Source of the DNA: Anastatus disparis
Taxonomy: Eukaryota; Arthropoda; Insecta; Hymenoptera; Eupelmidae
Assembly (NCBI GenBank): GCA_017163975.1
Contig: JAFFSR010000033.1
Span: forward strand, 948,501-1,012,500
Direction: 5' to 3'
DNA: 64,000 nt
How positions within the stretch are numbered: the stretch's first letter is position 1; every line of letters starts with the position of its first letter. Under the pieces are notes generated by a model. The model saw nothing but the letters and a program-made list of their open reading frames with translations, had not been told where the DNA came from and did no database searches. The translations under genes were made by a program, and so were the position numbers. Positions 47,440-57,186 of this stretch are shown here, piece by piece.

Positions 47440-48575
47440 ATGTCGAAAAGAAGGTCAATCCTGAAGTTACATGAGAAGACATCTGAGCAGCTTCTAAATG
47501 AAATAGATCAGCGCTTAGATGCAAGTTCTCCTGAAGCTATGAGGAAATCTGACTCATGGAGGAGAGCAGTAGCCGAGGAATTAAAATGCCTCGATGAGAA
47601 TCAAGATGGCCTAGAAGCTAGGATAATAAGCATCAAAGGCGATGTACAAAATCAGAGTATCTTGCAAAATAATATGCAAAAAAATCAGAAAAGAATCATT
47701 AGCTCTTTTGGAAGGCTTAATGAATGAAAAATTAGAAGAAGCCAAAGCTGAATGGTAAAAAGAAATTCAAACTTTAAAAAATGAAATAGAGAGTTTGAAA
47801 TCAGGAAACAAGAATCTAAATGATCTGGTTAAAGAAAATGAAGATATAATGTCAAACTTAAGACACCAAGAGATAGCTGAATTAGATGTGGCAATAAGAA
47901 ATAATGAAGATGCCATGCAAAGTTTGCGAGAACAAGTAGATAATTTTACAATAAATCATATTTGTAATGGCAGTCAAATAGCTCTAAGTGATGCTAATAA
48001 AAAGTTAAATTTAAAAATTCCTAAATTTGAAGGGACATCAGAAAAAAGACCAATTAAGTTCTTTAATGATCTTAAACGGTATATAGAGGTCACTAAATTA
48101 AATGAGAAAGAAATAAAGTATATATTTTTTTAAAGTTTAGAGGTAATAGCTCAAAGCTGGTTCAATGTAAATGAAAGACAAATCTCTTCAATAGATGATT
48201 TTGAAAGAGAATTTAAATTGCAGTTCTGGAATGACAATACCCAGAGGGCTATTAAACGAAAAGTTGAATTTGGGAAATATGACGCAAATAAAAAATTAAC
48301 ACGATTAGCCTATGCAATGGAACTATTTAATCTAACGCAAGAACTAGATGAACATCGAAATGATTGTGAAATAATTACTCAATTAAGCAGTCATTTTCAG
48401 AGAGGGATTCGAAGTGCAATACGTGTACAACGTATTCAAGATAAAACTGCATTCTTTGCACTTTTGTCTGAATTTGATTTTGATGATCAAAATCAAAAGG
48501 ATGAGCAAGATTCTACGGAAAAGACTAAAAGCCATCCGAATAAAAATCTAAATTATTATAATAAAGGATTATAAT
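47440..48575 (+). pseudogene. Ty3/gypsy gag remnant
   Basis: It begins at an ATG (47440) with a basic start and long coiled-coil stretches to ~47950. The Retrotrans_gag-like core follows at 48000-48450 (KIPKFEGTSEKRPIKFFND, FEREFKLQFWNDNTQRAIKR, FQRGIRSAIR). A one-base shift near 47727 and an in-frame stop at 48131 break it. Downstream to 48575 it is acidic then Asn/Lys-rich with no clear zinc knuckle. It lies after the LTR and tRNA-Arg primer site of the same strand and is probably the same element. Confidence 0.75.
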
Positions 48576-49684
48576 AAGAAAAGATATAACCAAAAGCCTT
48601 ATAATGCACATGAGGTAAATGAAATAAGAGTGCAATAAGGGAATAAACCAAACAATTTAAACCTAAAGCAAAAATCATCAAGTCAACAAGACTTTATTGA
48701 TGAAGCTTGTAGAAGATATGAAGAAGATGTAAATGTTACGAGCTTATTTCCAGAAGCAGGTACATCGAAATCGGGAAACGGACAGTAGTTGCATTTTGTA
48801 ACTCGGATCCAAGAAAAAGCAAAATAAATAAGCAAAATGCAACTGATAAAAAGAAACTTTTGAGGTTAACACTATATTTAGTGATCCTCGTAGCAAACTC
48901 CTATATGCTTAAAAAGGCTTAAAAATGATTTTAGATACTGTACATAAAAAAATATGTATCAGTAATCAAAATAAAAAGGAGATTATTCCTTATATTGATA
49001 TCATTCTTGAACAGAATGAATATCAAAGTTTGAGTATTGAGTACAGTGAAAGTGTCTCAAAACCAAACAATAAAAATTTAAATGATCCTAAGTACAATTT
49101 AATGTACGGAGAGATCGAACGATAAATATTGCCAAACAAAAGCCTTACAGATGAACAAAAACAAAAGTAAATTATGTTAATATTTCAATATTGTGGAATA
49201 TTTAATAAAAAACCAGGTTTGCTAGATATGTATGAGCATGAATTGCAGCTCAAGGAAGATAAACAAATTTCTATTCCTATTAACTATAAGGAAAAGGTAG
49301 ATAAGGAAATCCGAAAAATGCTTGAATTAAATATTATTAAAAGATCAACGAGTTCTTACATTAACCCATTGGTTATTGTAACTAATAATGATGGCTCCGT
49401 TCGATTATGTCTAGATGCTAGAAAACTTAATGAAAAGCTCATTAAAGTTTCTGAAACACCAGCTCGAATCGAGGAAATATTTCAAAGATGCCAAGACATA
49501 AAATATATGTCAAACTTTTATTTAATAAGTGGTTTTTGGCAAATTGCTGTACCTGAAAACAGCAAAAAATACACTGCTTTCATGGTAAATGATAAAGTGT
49601 ATGAGTTCAATGTAGTGCCCTTTGGTACATCTACAATTAGTGTTTGTAGTGATACATCTACAATCAGTGTATTTGGTACAACTG
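48576..49684 (+). pseudogene. Ty3/gypsy pol remnant, truncated within RT
   Basis: 48576-48920 is mostly broken, the likely protease position. A pre-RT piece at 48925-49125 precedes RT at 49174-49640: ISIPINYKEKVDKEIRKML, SYINPLVIVTNNDGSVRLCL, DARKLNEKLI, SNFYLISGFWQIAV, KYTAFMVND, NVVPFG. In the motif expected to read SSLDLxSGYxQI the catalytic Asp is Tyr. The element stops at VPFG, before the second catalytic box, and runs into a small tandem repeat and then an inverted LTR piece at ~49685. RNase H and integrase are absent. Confidence 0.8.
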
Positions 49685-50208
49685 GCCAGTTAAAACGGGC
49701 TTGACTTTATTCACGGTCGCCAGATAATATTTTAATTACCAAATTTAAATTTACTTCATAAATTAAATCTATTTCATGCATATACAAGGTACATACAACA
49801 ATATTATAAAAAAAAATTATGTTTATCGACGATCTCCTCCAGTGCAATACTCTCTAACTTTTTTATTATGTGAAATATGTAGAAAAGTGTTTAAATCGAC
49901 GACATCTTTGAGTGCAATACTCTCAAATGAGCGATAAGTAACACTTTTATTTAATGAAATATGATTAAATAAATTATTATCGACGACATATCCAAGTGCA
50001 ATACTTTTCAATGTGCGATAATTAATTTATTTATTTATTCTATGACAGATAATGCATGAAGTGAGATGAGTTGTACTATTCTAAATGAATTGTAACATAG
50101 TCTTATTTAAGTTAAAATCTTTTGTCTTTTATTTATTAATTAAAGAAATTTATATTTTATAAATTTTAACACAGAGTGCTAAGGTCTTATGCCTTTGACG
50201 GTATAAGA
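49685..50208 (-). mobile_element. Inverted R-U5 fragment of the same LTR
   Basis: Reverse complement of the LTR R-U5: CGGGCTTGACTTTATTCACG at the U5 end and GGTCTTATGCC...GGTATAAGA at the R end. It contains H4 (partial), H2 and H1; H3 is lost. It abuts the truncated pol, so it arose by rearrangement, not as the normal 3' LTR. Confidence 0.75.
49830..50028 (-). other. Tandem structured hairpins in R-U5, inverted copy (H4 partial, H2, H1)
   Basis: On the minus strand H1 (from ~50027) and H2 (~49950) are complete. H4 has lost half at the shared GCAATACTCT word, consistent with recombination between hairpins. Confidence 0.65.
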
Positions 50209-50245
50209 TCGAAGATTGCAGGTTCGAGTCCTGTCATGGTCGCCA
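50209..50245 (+). ncRNA. 3' half of tRNA-Arg(TCG), CCA included, embedded between LTR pieces
   Basis: The 37-nt sense sequence includes GAAGATTGCAGGTTCGAGTC and ends TCGCCA. It matches, from memory, the 3' half of metazoan tRNA-Arg(TCG) with its T arm and non-templated CCA. The CCA shows it came from a mature tRNA used as primer. It is much longer than an 18-nt primer site. Confidence 0.75.
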
Positions 50246-50875
50246 GATGAAGCGGGCTTGACTTTATTCACGGTCGCCAGGTAATATTTTAATTACCGAA
50301 TTTAAATTTACTTCATTAATTTAATCTATTACTTATACAAGGTGCATACAGCAATATTATAAAAGAAAATTACATTTATCGACGATCTCCTCCAGTGCAA
50401 TACTCTTGGAAATGCGATAGTTTATAATTTTCTTTACGTGTGGAGGAGAGGGTAATATGATAAAAGTTATTATCGACGACTCCATTGGGTGCAATACTTT
50501 AAAGAGTGCGATAATAAGCTTCTTTATTATTATGAGATATGTAGAAAAGTGTTTAAATCGACGACATCTTTGAGCGCAATACTCTTAGATGTGCGATAAA
50601 TAACACTTTTATTTAGTGCAAAATGAATAAAGAAATTATTATCGACGACATATCCAAGTGCACTACTCTTCAATGTGCGATAATTAATTTCTTAATTATT
50701 TCTATGAAAAATGATTAATGAGATGAGATGAGTTATACTTTTCTCAATAACTTTTTAAATACAGTCTCATTTAGATTTGAAATACTTAATCTTTTTACTA
50801 AAAAATTAAGAAAATATATATTTTACAAAGATTTAAAAGTTACATAGTACTTTAAGACAGAATGCTTGGATCTTA
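50246..50875 (-). mobile_element. Second inverted R-U5 fragment, older copy
   Basis: Reverse complement of R-U5 with all four hairpins (H4 ~50363-50432, H3 ~50455-50525, H2 ~50540-50620, H1 ~50630-50705). It is more diverged from the others and has several stem substitutions. Confidence 0.75.
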
Positions 50876-51132
50876 CAATTTAATCTATTACATGCACATA
50901 CAAGGTGCATACAGCAATATTATAAAAGAAAATTATAAACTATCGCATCTCCAAGAGTATTGCACTGGAGGAGATCGTCGATAAATGTAATTTTCTTTTA
51001 TAAGTTTTTTTTTTTAAGTTAAAATCCTTTGTTATTTATTTATTAATTAAAGAAATTTATATTTTATAAATTTTACAACATAATATAAATTTTAACACAG
51101 AGAGCTAAGGTCTTATGCCTTTGACGGTATAA
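50876..51132. repeat. Scrambled LTR fragments
   Basis: 50876-51003 is a U5/H4 piece in plus orientation. 51013-51132 is an R piece in minus orientation (ACTTAA...GGTCTTATGCC). They show repeated template switching or recombination. Confidence 0.65.
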
Positions 51133-51342
51133 GAACTAGAGGACGAGGAGCATCAACAAAGAGAGGCAACAGCTAAATGGAAAAAGCAACACAAAGAGTG
51201 GAAAATGGTCGAGGACCGATATGAGACTCTATTATACTTCGCAATGCAGGAAATCAAGACAAAAGTAAATAAAAAATTAAATGAAGAAGAAGAAGAAGAA
51301 CTCAATACACTACAAATAAATGTAGAGAAAGAGATAGACTAA
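51133..51342 (+). pseudogene. Coding-like fragment, acidic coiled coil
   Basis: An open stretch of ~66 codons without a proper start, rich in Glu, Lys and Gln (KWKKQHKEWKMVEDRYETLL), ends at 51340. It may be the tail of a retroelement protein, since it lies between LTR pieces upstream of the 3' polypurine tract. No family recognised. Confidence 0.4.
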
Positions 51343-51422
51343 TGGATAAGAGACTTGGTCAAATAAAGAAAAGAAAACTTATCTAGTTAAAATATATTCT
51401 ATTTATTGTAACTAGAAATAAA

Positions 51423-51560
51423 CCTCCTCTCTGTTTTATTGTTTTGTGTTTGTCGCAATCTGTATTTTCTGTATATGTAAAAATAAAAAGAGAAAACAAT
51501 CAACGAGACATCCAGTGAAGAAGCCGCAAGGAAAAGAAGGAAAAAAATCTAATTTAGTTA
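51423..51560 (+). pseudogene. Possible membrane-anchor fragment
   Basis: A hydrophobic run (LFYCFVFVAICIFCIC) is followed by a basic tail (KNKKRKQSTRHPVKKPQGK). This is the layout of a single-pass anchor with a short inside tail, as at the end of env-like proteins of some gypsy elements. It has no start codon and no other env motif. Weak call. 51561-52194 is AT-rich with nothing recognised. Confidence 0.25.
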
Positions 51561-52194
51561 AATTTTTATTTTTTTTATTATTATTAATTAATATTAAAAG
51601 ATTAAAATTTTTATCTTTTCAAGTAAAATTTTTATTATTAAAATTTGTTAAATATTCTAATTTTTTTTTTAAATATAATTGATTGATTTTATTTTAATTT
51701 TAAATACACTAAATAACTTTAAAGAGTTTAAAACTAATTACTTAGGAATAAGAAAAACAAAACAAAAAGAAAAAGAAAAAATAATAAATAGACTATACAT
51801 TTAAATGATCGAGTATTTGTGTTTACAAACTCTGGCCATGTGGCTGAGTATAAAAACAATAAACACAAGCACGCGATCAGCCATCAAATAAGGGTTTTTA
51901 ATCTTCTTAGAAATAACGAGCATGCAAAGCCGTTTAAATTTGACTATTTAAAATATATAGAAAATATTTATGTTTTGAAGAAATTTAAATGCATTTAAAT
52001 TACTGAGTAAATATGATTGAATGTTGAGTTTATACGATTTAAGATTGTTTTTATTATTCATAATTCAGATTTATTAAAATAATAAATATGAACATTCACT
52101 TATATAACGTAAATTTCTTTTAGAGATAGATTTTAAAATCTTTACATGTTCTTAATTAAATGATACTTTGTAGGTAAAAGATTTTCAATCCTAT

Positions 52195-52205
52195 CTGGGG
52201 GGCTA
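52195..52205 (+). promoter_or_regulatory. Polypurine tract of the 3' LTR
   Basis: CTGGGGGGCTA directly precedes the TGTAACGGC start of the LTR at 52206. G-rich tracts here prime plus-strand DNA synthesis. Confidence 0.6.
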
Positions 52206-52720
52206 TGTAACGGCTCATATTAATTTGTTATAAAATACGTTAATTTAATAAAAATAGGTCATAAGAATGAGTACATTATTAAAAGTAAGAATAATTTGAA
52301 AAATAATGAATTTAAATCAGAGCATCCAGATTACCGATCTAGGTCGGTAATGAAGATAACTTAAACTCAAAAAATATATATTTATATATAGATAAAAGAA
52401 AATGAATAGAGAAATGGAATGTTCTATTTCTTTAAATAAAAATATTATTAATCTCTGATTGTTAATAATAAAATATATAAAACGTTAACAGAAATAGAAC
52501 ATTTCATTCCTATAATATATATAAAATAAAAAAGACTATTATGATAGAAATTAAAATAGAAAAGTTGAACTTTTTGATTTAAATAATAAACAAAATAATT
52601 AATAAATTAAAGATTAAAATTATGTTAGCAAACAAATACTTTTATTAAGAAAAATTAAAAGAAATAGAATGTTTTCTTCGAAAGCATTCTACTTCTTATT
52701 TAGAAAACGAATATTCCATA

Positions 52721-52722
<2 letters not shown>

Positions 52723-52757
<35 letters not shown>

Positions 52758-52940
52758 ATAAACGGGCATTTTCTGCCCAATAGCAATTTACGTAAACAAT
52801 TAAAGACAATACAGTTGACGTATTATTTAACGTGGTGTCAGCCCACGGCAGAGACAGCGAAAAAGCGACCAGACGGGGAATCGATCCCGCGCCAACGGGA
52901 ATACGAGTCACGCGCCTTAGCCACTACTCCACTGAACTCT
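52723..52940 (-). mobile_element. tRNA-derived SINE with poly(A) tail
   Basis: On the minus strand it has a tRNA-like head with Box A (GTAGTGGCTAAGGCGC, 52927-52912) and Box B (GGATCGATTCC, 52887-52877). A ~120-bp body follows, ending in A31 (T run 52723-52753 on the plus strand). Box spacing fits Pol III internal promoters. The LTR copy at ~45325 lacks it: ATATCTCTTAATT is continuous there. The target duplication is short or eroded and could not be set. The clean A31 suggests recent insertion. Confidence 0.75.
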
Positions 52941-52982
52941 TTTAATTAGAAAGGAATACTATCAATATTAAATTGATAATAA

Positions 52983-53800
52983 CACAGGTCAACATGATTT
53001 TTATCGCACTAACATGAGCAACATATTCCAAAGGTTTTTGATGCGCTGAACACGAATCTGGCATCAGAAATGCTCTATCACGTCACATTTTCGAGATATT
53101 CTAACCTAAAAGTGCAAAAAACACGTATTTTCGCTGTTTTGGAGGCTATATTACACCGCAAAAAAATTTTTTTTGCTGAAAACTAATCTGACCATCATGA
53201 AGTACCGCTTCTACCCTTTCCAACACATTTTTCAAATTTGACAAATCTTTTTTTTTCGCGGAGATATCATCGAATGAAGTTCACCACTTTAGAGATTTCA
53301 TAACAACAGTCCCAACAATACAAATATCACAGCCCCATGAAAAAAAGTCATATGTGCAAAAGGTAATACCATGACATTTATGTTTTTGAGGTCGCTGAAT
53401 TCGAATCTGGGGTCCGTTTGACCTGGTCGGCTCAGAGTCAAGGTCAAATCGAGAAAATGCATTGAATGAATCCGAATTTAAGGTTTATCTGACCAATAAC
53501 CCCCTAATATTTCTATGGCAATGTTAGCAACCCCTAATAACCCCCTAATAACCTCCCTAATATCCATCCTAATATGAACTGTTCTATGAACCCCTTAATA
53601 GCGAAATGGCAATGCTAAAACGCCCCTAATGACTCAATGACAATCCTATCAACCCCCTAATAGCCCCCCTATAAAATTCCCCCCTAATAACCCTCTAATA
53701 TGAAGTAAGCCAATAAACCCCTAATAACGCAATGACAATGCTAGCAACCCCCTAATTACCCAATAGCAATGCTATTAACCACATTATGTCAGATGTTTCA
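52983..53800 (+). repeat. Left terminal inverted repeat of the 4.2-kb transposon
   Basis: Contains GCGCTGAACACGAATCTGGC, GCGGAGATATCATCGAATG, a unit of the 30.6-33 kb satellite (53385-53465), and a degenerate CCCCTAATA minisatellite (53490-53790). Mirrored by the right repeat, which has an extra ~110 bp. Confidence 0.85.
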
Positions 53801-53806
53801 ATGTTA

Positions 53807-54364
53807 TCAATTTTCTGATTTGTGGAATCGTTTTCGTTTTTCGTCTAGGCTTCTGGTTCCTGACTTTCTCTTATGTTGTATTCCATCATTTTCACGTTTA
53901 AGAGCCCAGCAGTAGTCAGCTAACATACTAACATTCCATCTACCTTGATACCTTCTTTCCATCTCTTGGATGTCTTGATGGAATCTTTCTCCTTGCTCCT
54001 CACTTAGATCTCCAAGATTCTCAGGAAAATAATCTAAATGAGAATTCAGGAAGTGTACTTTTAAACTCATGTTATAACCCAACTCTTTGAAACTGGTAAG
54101 CATATTTTGAACGACTACGTGATAATTTTCTATTTTTCTATTTCCCAAAAATCCTTCTACAACCGCTGTGAAATTCACCCATGCAGCCTTCTCTTTTCTT
54201 GTCATTGTTTGTTGAAAATCAGCCGATTTCATCATCTTTCTTATATCTGGACCTGTGAAAATACCTTCCTTTATTTTTGCATCAGATAATCTTGGGAATT
54301 TATCCAATAAGTAGTGGAAGCATTTTCCATTCTGATCAAGGGCTTTGACGAATTGCTTAATCAA
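53807..54364 (-). CDS. Transposase, C-terminal part (after the A7 junction)
   Basis: 185 codons from the ATG at 54364, but homology-like sequence already starts upstream in this frame, so the ATG is not a natural start. Visible: the H104-x4-H109 pair (LKVHFLNSHLDYF), then EEQGERFHQDI with E126 as the likely third acidic residue, then RRYQGRWNVSMLADYCWAL. The end is basic (KRKSGTRSLDEKRKRF), suiting DNA contact. Together with the upstream frame this makes a DDE-type transposase with a zinc C2/H2 insert, as in CMC, hAT and Transib families. It ends at 53807 beside the left inverted repeat. Confidence 0.7.
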   Translation of the reverse strand: MIKQFVKALDQNGKCFHYLLDKFPRLSDAKIKEGIFTGPDIRKMMKSADFQQTMTRKEKAAWVNFTAVVEGFLGNRKIENYHVVVQNMLTSFKELGYNMSLKVHFLNSHLDYFPENLGDLSEEQGERFHQDIQEMERRYQGRWNVSMLADYCWALKRENDGIQHKRKSGTRSLDEKRKRFHKSEN

Positions 54365-54372
54365 TCCTAATT

Positions 54373-55596
54373 TTATGTGGAGGGGAGGTAAAAGTATTTT
54401 TTTGGATCACACAAGGGTTTTTTGAGAACATTGTGTGATCCTGGCTTTAGAGACGTGCGAAGTGGCCACTTAGATTCTTCCCAATGACGTGCAGTAGCTC
54501 TACTATCCCACAAACAAATGTAACATGGGTATTTGGTATACCCCGACTGCTGTCCAAGAAGTATAGTTATTACTTTCAAATCACCACATATGAGCCATTT
54601 ATGTTCCTCATATTTAATTTTCTCGAGAACTATCTGCATGTTCTCGTAAGATTCTTTTAGATACACTGAATGAGCGAGTGAAATCGAAGCATATTTATTT
54701 CCATTATGAAGGAGAACAGCCTTCAAACTTCTTTTAGAAGAGTCGATGAAGAGACGCCATTCAGTAGCGACATATATCAAGCCTAATTTTGTCATTAAGC
54801 CAGTCACGTCATGACAGTAAGTCAATCCATCTTTCTCTTCGAAATATCTGATATATTCTTGCTCTCTGTTTCTGTACCAAGAAAAAGTTGTTTTTGGAGC
54901 CAACAGATTCATTTCTTTCAACCTAGGACCTAACAATTCTAATTTATTTTTTGGCAGGTCTAAATCTTTAACCAAATTATTTAGAAGAGCTTGTGTAAAC
55001 AATTGAGGACTTTCGGTTGTATCGAAATGCGCACTATCATCTGACTGCAGATCTTCATCGTCCACCTCGATATCATTTATTTCGTCTGGGCTCCTGGAAG
55101 TACTAGGCAAACATTTTGCTTTCATTAGGGGTAATGATTTCTCACAGACAAGAGTCTTCCGTAAAACTGGTTTAGTAACAGATGAGACATTAGGATACAA
55201 AATTGCAGATTTATTCTTACTATTGAAACCTTTCAGGTCAATAGAACAAAAGTAACAGTCATTATGATCACGTGGCTCACGCCAGATCATCGGAGAACTG
55301 AAAGGCAATTTTTGCGAAGAGTTGTCTTTATTCCAACGACTTAATATAGTATGGCAACTTACACAAATTGTGTTTGGCACCCAAGATTTGTCTACATTCA
55401 AGATAAAATAGCCGAAATAGTTTTTGTAACCAGTTTCGATTGAAAGCGTAATGTTTCTCCTTTGATTTTTTGTAGCATAAAGTCCACATACGTTGCAGAA
55501 CTTGTTAGGATCGTTCACGCAACTCCGGAGAGACATTATAAAATAGATCTCAGGAACACGAGGACGATGAAGATTACTAGAAACTGGGATTCTCAA
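54373..55596 (-). CDS. Transposase, N-terminal and catalytic part
   Basis: 407 codons. The more likely start is Met21 (55536). A zinc-binding head carries FCNVCG (C34, C37), CVSC (C78, C81) and DCYFC. An acidic linker follows (~170-190). The catalytic region has RLFIDSSKRSLKAV (D285), then ICGDLKVITILLG (D339), then YPCYICLWDSR (C358, C361). The family pattern Asp...Asp...C-x2-C...H-x4-H...Glu is completed in the next frame. The frame ends at 54373 just after AAAAAAA (~54403-54409), where a -1 shift leads into the 53807-54364 frame. I do not recognise a named family. Insertion of a run into a housekeeping gene is excluded by the flanking inverted repeats. Confidence 0.7.
   Translation of the reverse strand: MRIPVSSNLHRPRVPEIYFIMSLRSCVNDPNKFCNVCGLYATKNQRRNITLSIETGYKNYFGYFILNVDKSWVPNTICVSCHTILSRWNKDNSSQKLPFSSPMIWREPRDHNDCYFCSIDLKGFNSKNKSAILYPNVSSVTKPVLRKTLVCEKSLPLMKAKCLPSTSRSPDEINDIEVDDEDLQSDDSAHFDTTESPQLFTQALLNNLVKDLDLPKNKLELLGPRLKEMNLLAPKTTFSWYRNREQEYIRYFEEKDGLTYCHDVTGLMTKLGLIYVATEWRLFIDSSKRSLKAVLLHNGNKYASISLAHSVYLKESYENMQIVLEKIKYEEHKWLICGDLKVITILLGQQSGYTKYPCYICLWDSRATARHWEESKWPLRTSLKPGSHNVLKKPLCDPKKYFYLPST
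54400..54412 (-). other. A7 run at the transposase frame junction
   Basis: The codon phase here is CCA AAA AAA, so the heptamer fits the slippery pattern X XXY YYZ. The -1 frame continues the protein-like sequence. It could be programmed frameshifting or a one-base loss in a homopolymer. Confidence 0.5.
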
Positions 55597-56262
55597 CTAT
55601 CCTGAAAAGGACTGTTGAAAAGATGCGCGTAAGGTGAACCAAAGCAGAACTCTCCACTATCCTGAAAAGGACTGTTGAAAAGATGCGCGTAAGGTGGACC
55701 AGAGCAGAATTCTCAACTATCCTGAAAAAGACTGTTGAAAAGATACGCGTAAGGTGGACCAGAGCAGAATTCTTAACTATCCTGAAAAGGACTGTTGAAA
55801 AGATGCGCGTAAGGTGAACCAAAGCAGAACTCTCCACTATCCTGAAAAGGACTGTTGAAAAGATGCGTGTAAGGTGGACCAGAGCAGAATTCTCAACTAT
55901 CCTGAAAAGGACTGTTGAAAAGATACGCGTAAGGTGGACCAGAGCAGAATTCTCAACTATCCTGAAAAGGACTGTTGAAAAGATGCGCGTAAGGTGAACC
56001 AAAGCAGAACTCTCCACTATCCTGAAAAGGACTGTTGAAAAGATGCGCGTAAGGTGGACCAGAGCAGAATTCTCAACTATCCTGAAAAGGACTGTTGAAA
56101 AGATACGCGTAAGGTGGACCAGAGCAGAATTCTCAACTATCCTGAAAAGGACTGTTGAAAAGATGCGCGTAAGGTGAACCAAAGCAGAATTCTCAACTAT
56201 TCTGAAAAGGACTGTTGAAAAGAAGTGCGTATGGTGAACGGAAACCGGACTCTCAACTATCC
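55597..56262. repeat. 60-bp tandem repeat with 180-bp higher order (11 units)
   Basis: Units of 60 bp share CTATCCTGAAAAGGACTG and GTTGAAAAGATGCGCGTAAG. Three variants alternate A-B-C: A has GTGAACCAAAGCAGAACTC; B and C have GTGGACCAGAGCAGAATTC; C has GATACGCG. The order A-B-C repeats three times, then two diverged units follow. It lies immediately upstream of the transposase gene. A 244-codon minus-strand frame through it (56311-55577) is a by-product of the 60-bp period. Confidence 0.95.
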
Positions 56263-56309
56263 TGTTGAGAAAATCCCGCTTGATCGCAAGGAGTAACGCT
56301 TGCCTTTGC

Positions 56310-57186
56310 ATTATTAAGGGGTTGATAGGATTTCCATCGCGCTATTAGGGGGTTTATAGTATAGTTCTTATTAATGCGGTTATTAGGGGGTTATTAGGGG
56401 TTGATGGCACTGCCATTGCGTTATTGGAGGTTGATAGGATTGCCATTGGGATATTAGGATGTTCATAACATAGTTCATATTAGGGGCGTTATTAGGAGAT
56501 TATTAGGGAGTTGCTAACATTGCCACAAAAATATTAGGGGGTTATTGGTCAGATAAACCTTACATTCGGATTCAGTCAATGCATTTTTTGGATTAGACCT
56601 TGACCTAACCTTGACTCTGAGCCGACCAGGTCAAACGGACCCCAGATCAAAAACCTACAGAAACAGTACAGGCCAAGATTAATGGGATAACCTTTATCTG
56701 ACCTTGATCTGACTTTGACCCCTGAGCTAATCGGATCAAATGAATCGTGGATTCGAATTCAGCAACCCCAAAAACATAAATGTTATGGTATTACCTTTTT
56801 CACCTATGACTTTTTTTCGTGGGGCTGTGATATTTGTATTGTTGGTACTCTTGTTATGAAATCGCTAAAGTGGTGAACTTCATTCGATGATATCTCCGCG
56901 AAAAAAAAAGATTTGTCAAATTTAAAAAATGCGTTGGAAAGGATAGAAGCGGTACTTTGCGATGGTCAGATTTGTTTTCAGCAAAAAAAAAATTTTTTTG
57001 CGGTGTAATATAGCCTCCAAAACAGCGAAAATACGTGTTTTTTGCACTTTTAGGTTAGAATATCTCGAAAATGTGACGTGATAGAGCATTTCTGATGCCA
57101 GATTCGTGTTCAGCGCATAAAAAACCTTCGGGATACATGAATAGCGTTCTTGCGATAACTCAAAATTTCTTTTTTGCAGACCTGTG
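56310..57186 (-). repeat. Right terminal inverted repeat of the 4.2-kb transposon
   Basis: Reverse complement of the left repeat: GGGGTTATTAGGGG-type minisatellite (56310-56560), satellite-like units (56560-56775, about two versus one on the left), then GTGGTGAACTTCATTCGATG and the GACCTGTG end. Confidence 0.85.

Larger units (their letters stand above)
52983..57186 (-). mobile_element. 4.2-kb DNA transposon with CAC ends and long inverted repeats
   Basis: Ends CACAGGTC...GACCTGTG. Flanking TAA on both sides, with a single TAA set at the empty site (45371 region), gives a 3-bp target duplication. Inverted repeats extend ~800 bp on each side (52983-53800 and 56310-57186). The first 8 bp are identical; the next ~50 bp differ, and the rest is near-identical. 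Inside on the minus strand: a tandem 60-bp array and a transposase gene in two frames. CAC termini, a 3-bp duplication and a transposase with C2/H2 insert point to the CACTA (CMC) group. This is inference. Confidence 0.75.

Noticed and set aside
53490..53790. CCCCTAATAA repeats as telomeric sequence
   Set aside because: Irregular 30-40-bp units, mirrored in the other inverted repeat; the insect TTAGG/CCTAA pattern is not regular here.
55597..56262. CRISPR-like array
   Set aside because: Repeats are contiguous 60-bp units without unique spacers, inside a eukaryotic transposon.
55577..56311. 244-codon minus-strand open frame with a 20-residue repeat
   Set aside because: It is the automatic result of a 60-bp (multiple of three) DNA repeat without stops. 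It overlaps the transposase start in another frame and has no non-repeat part.
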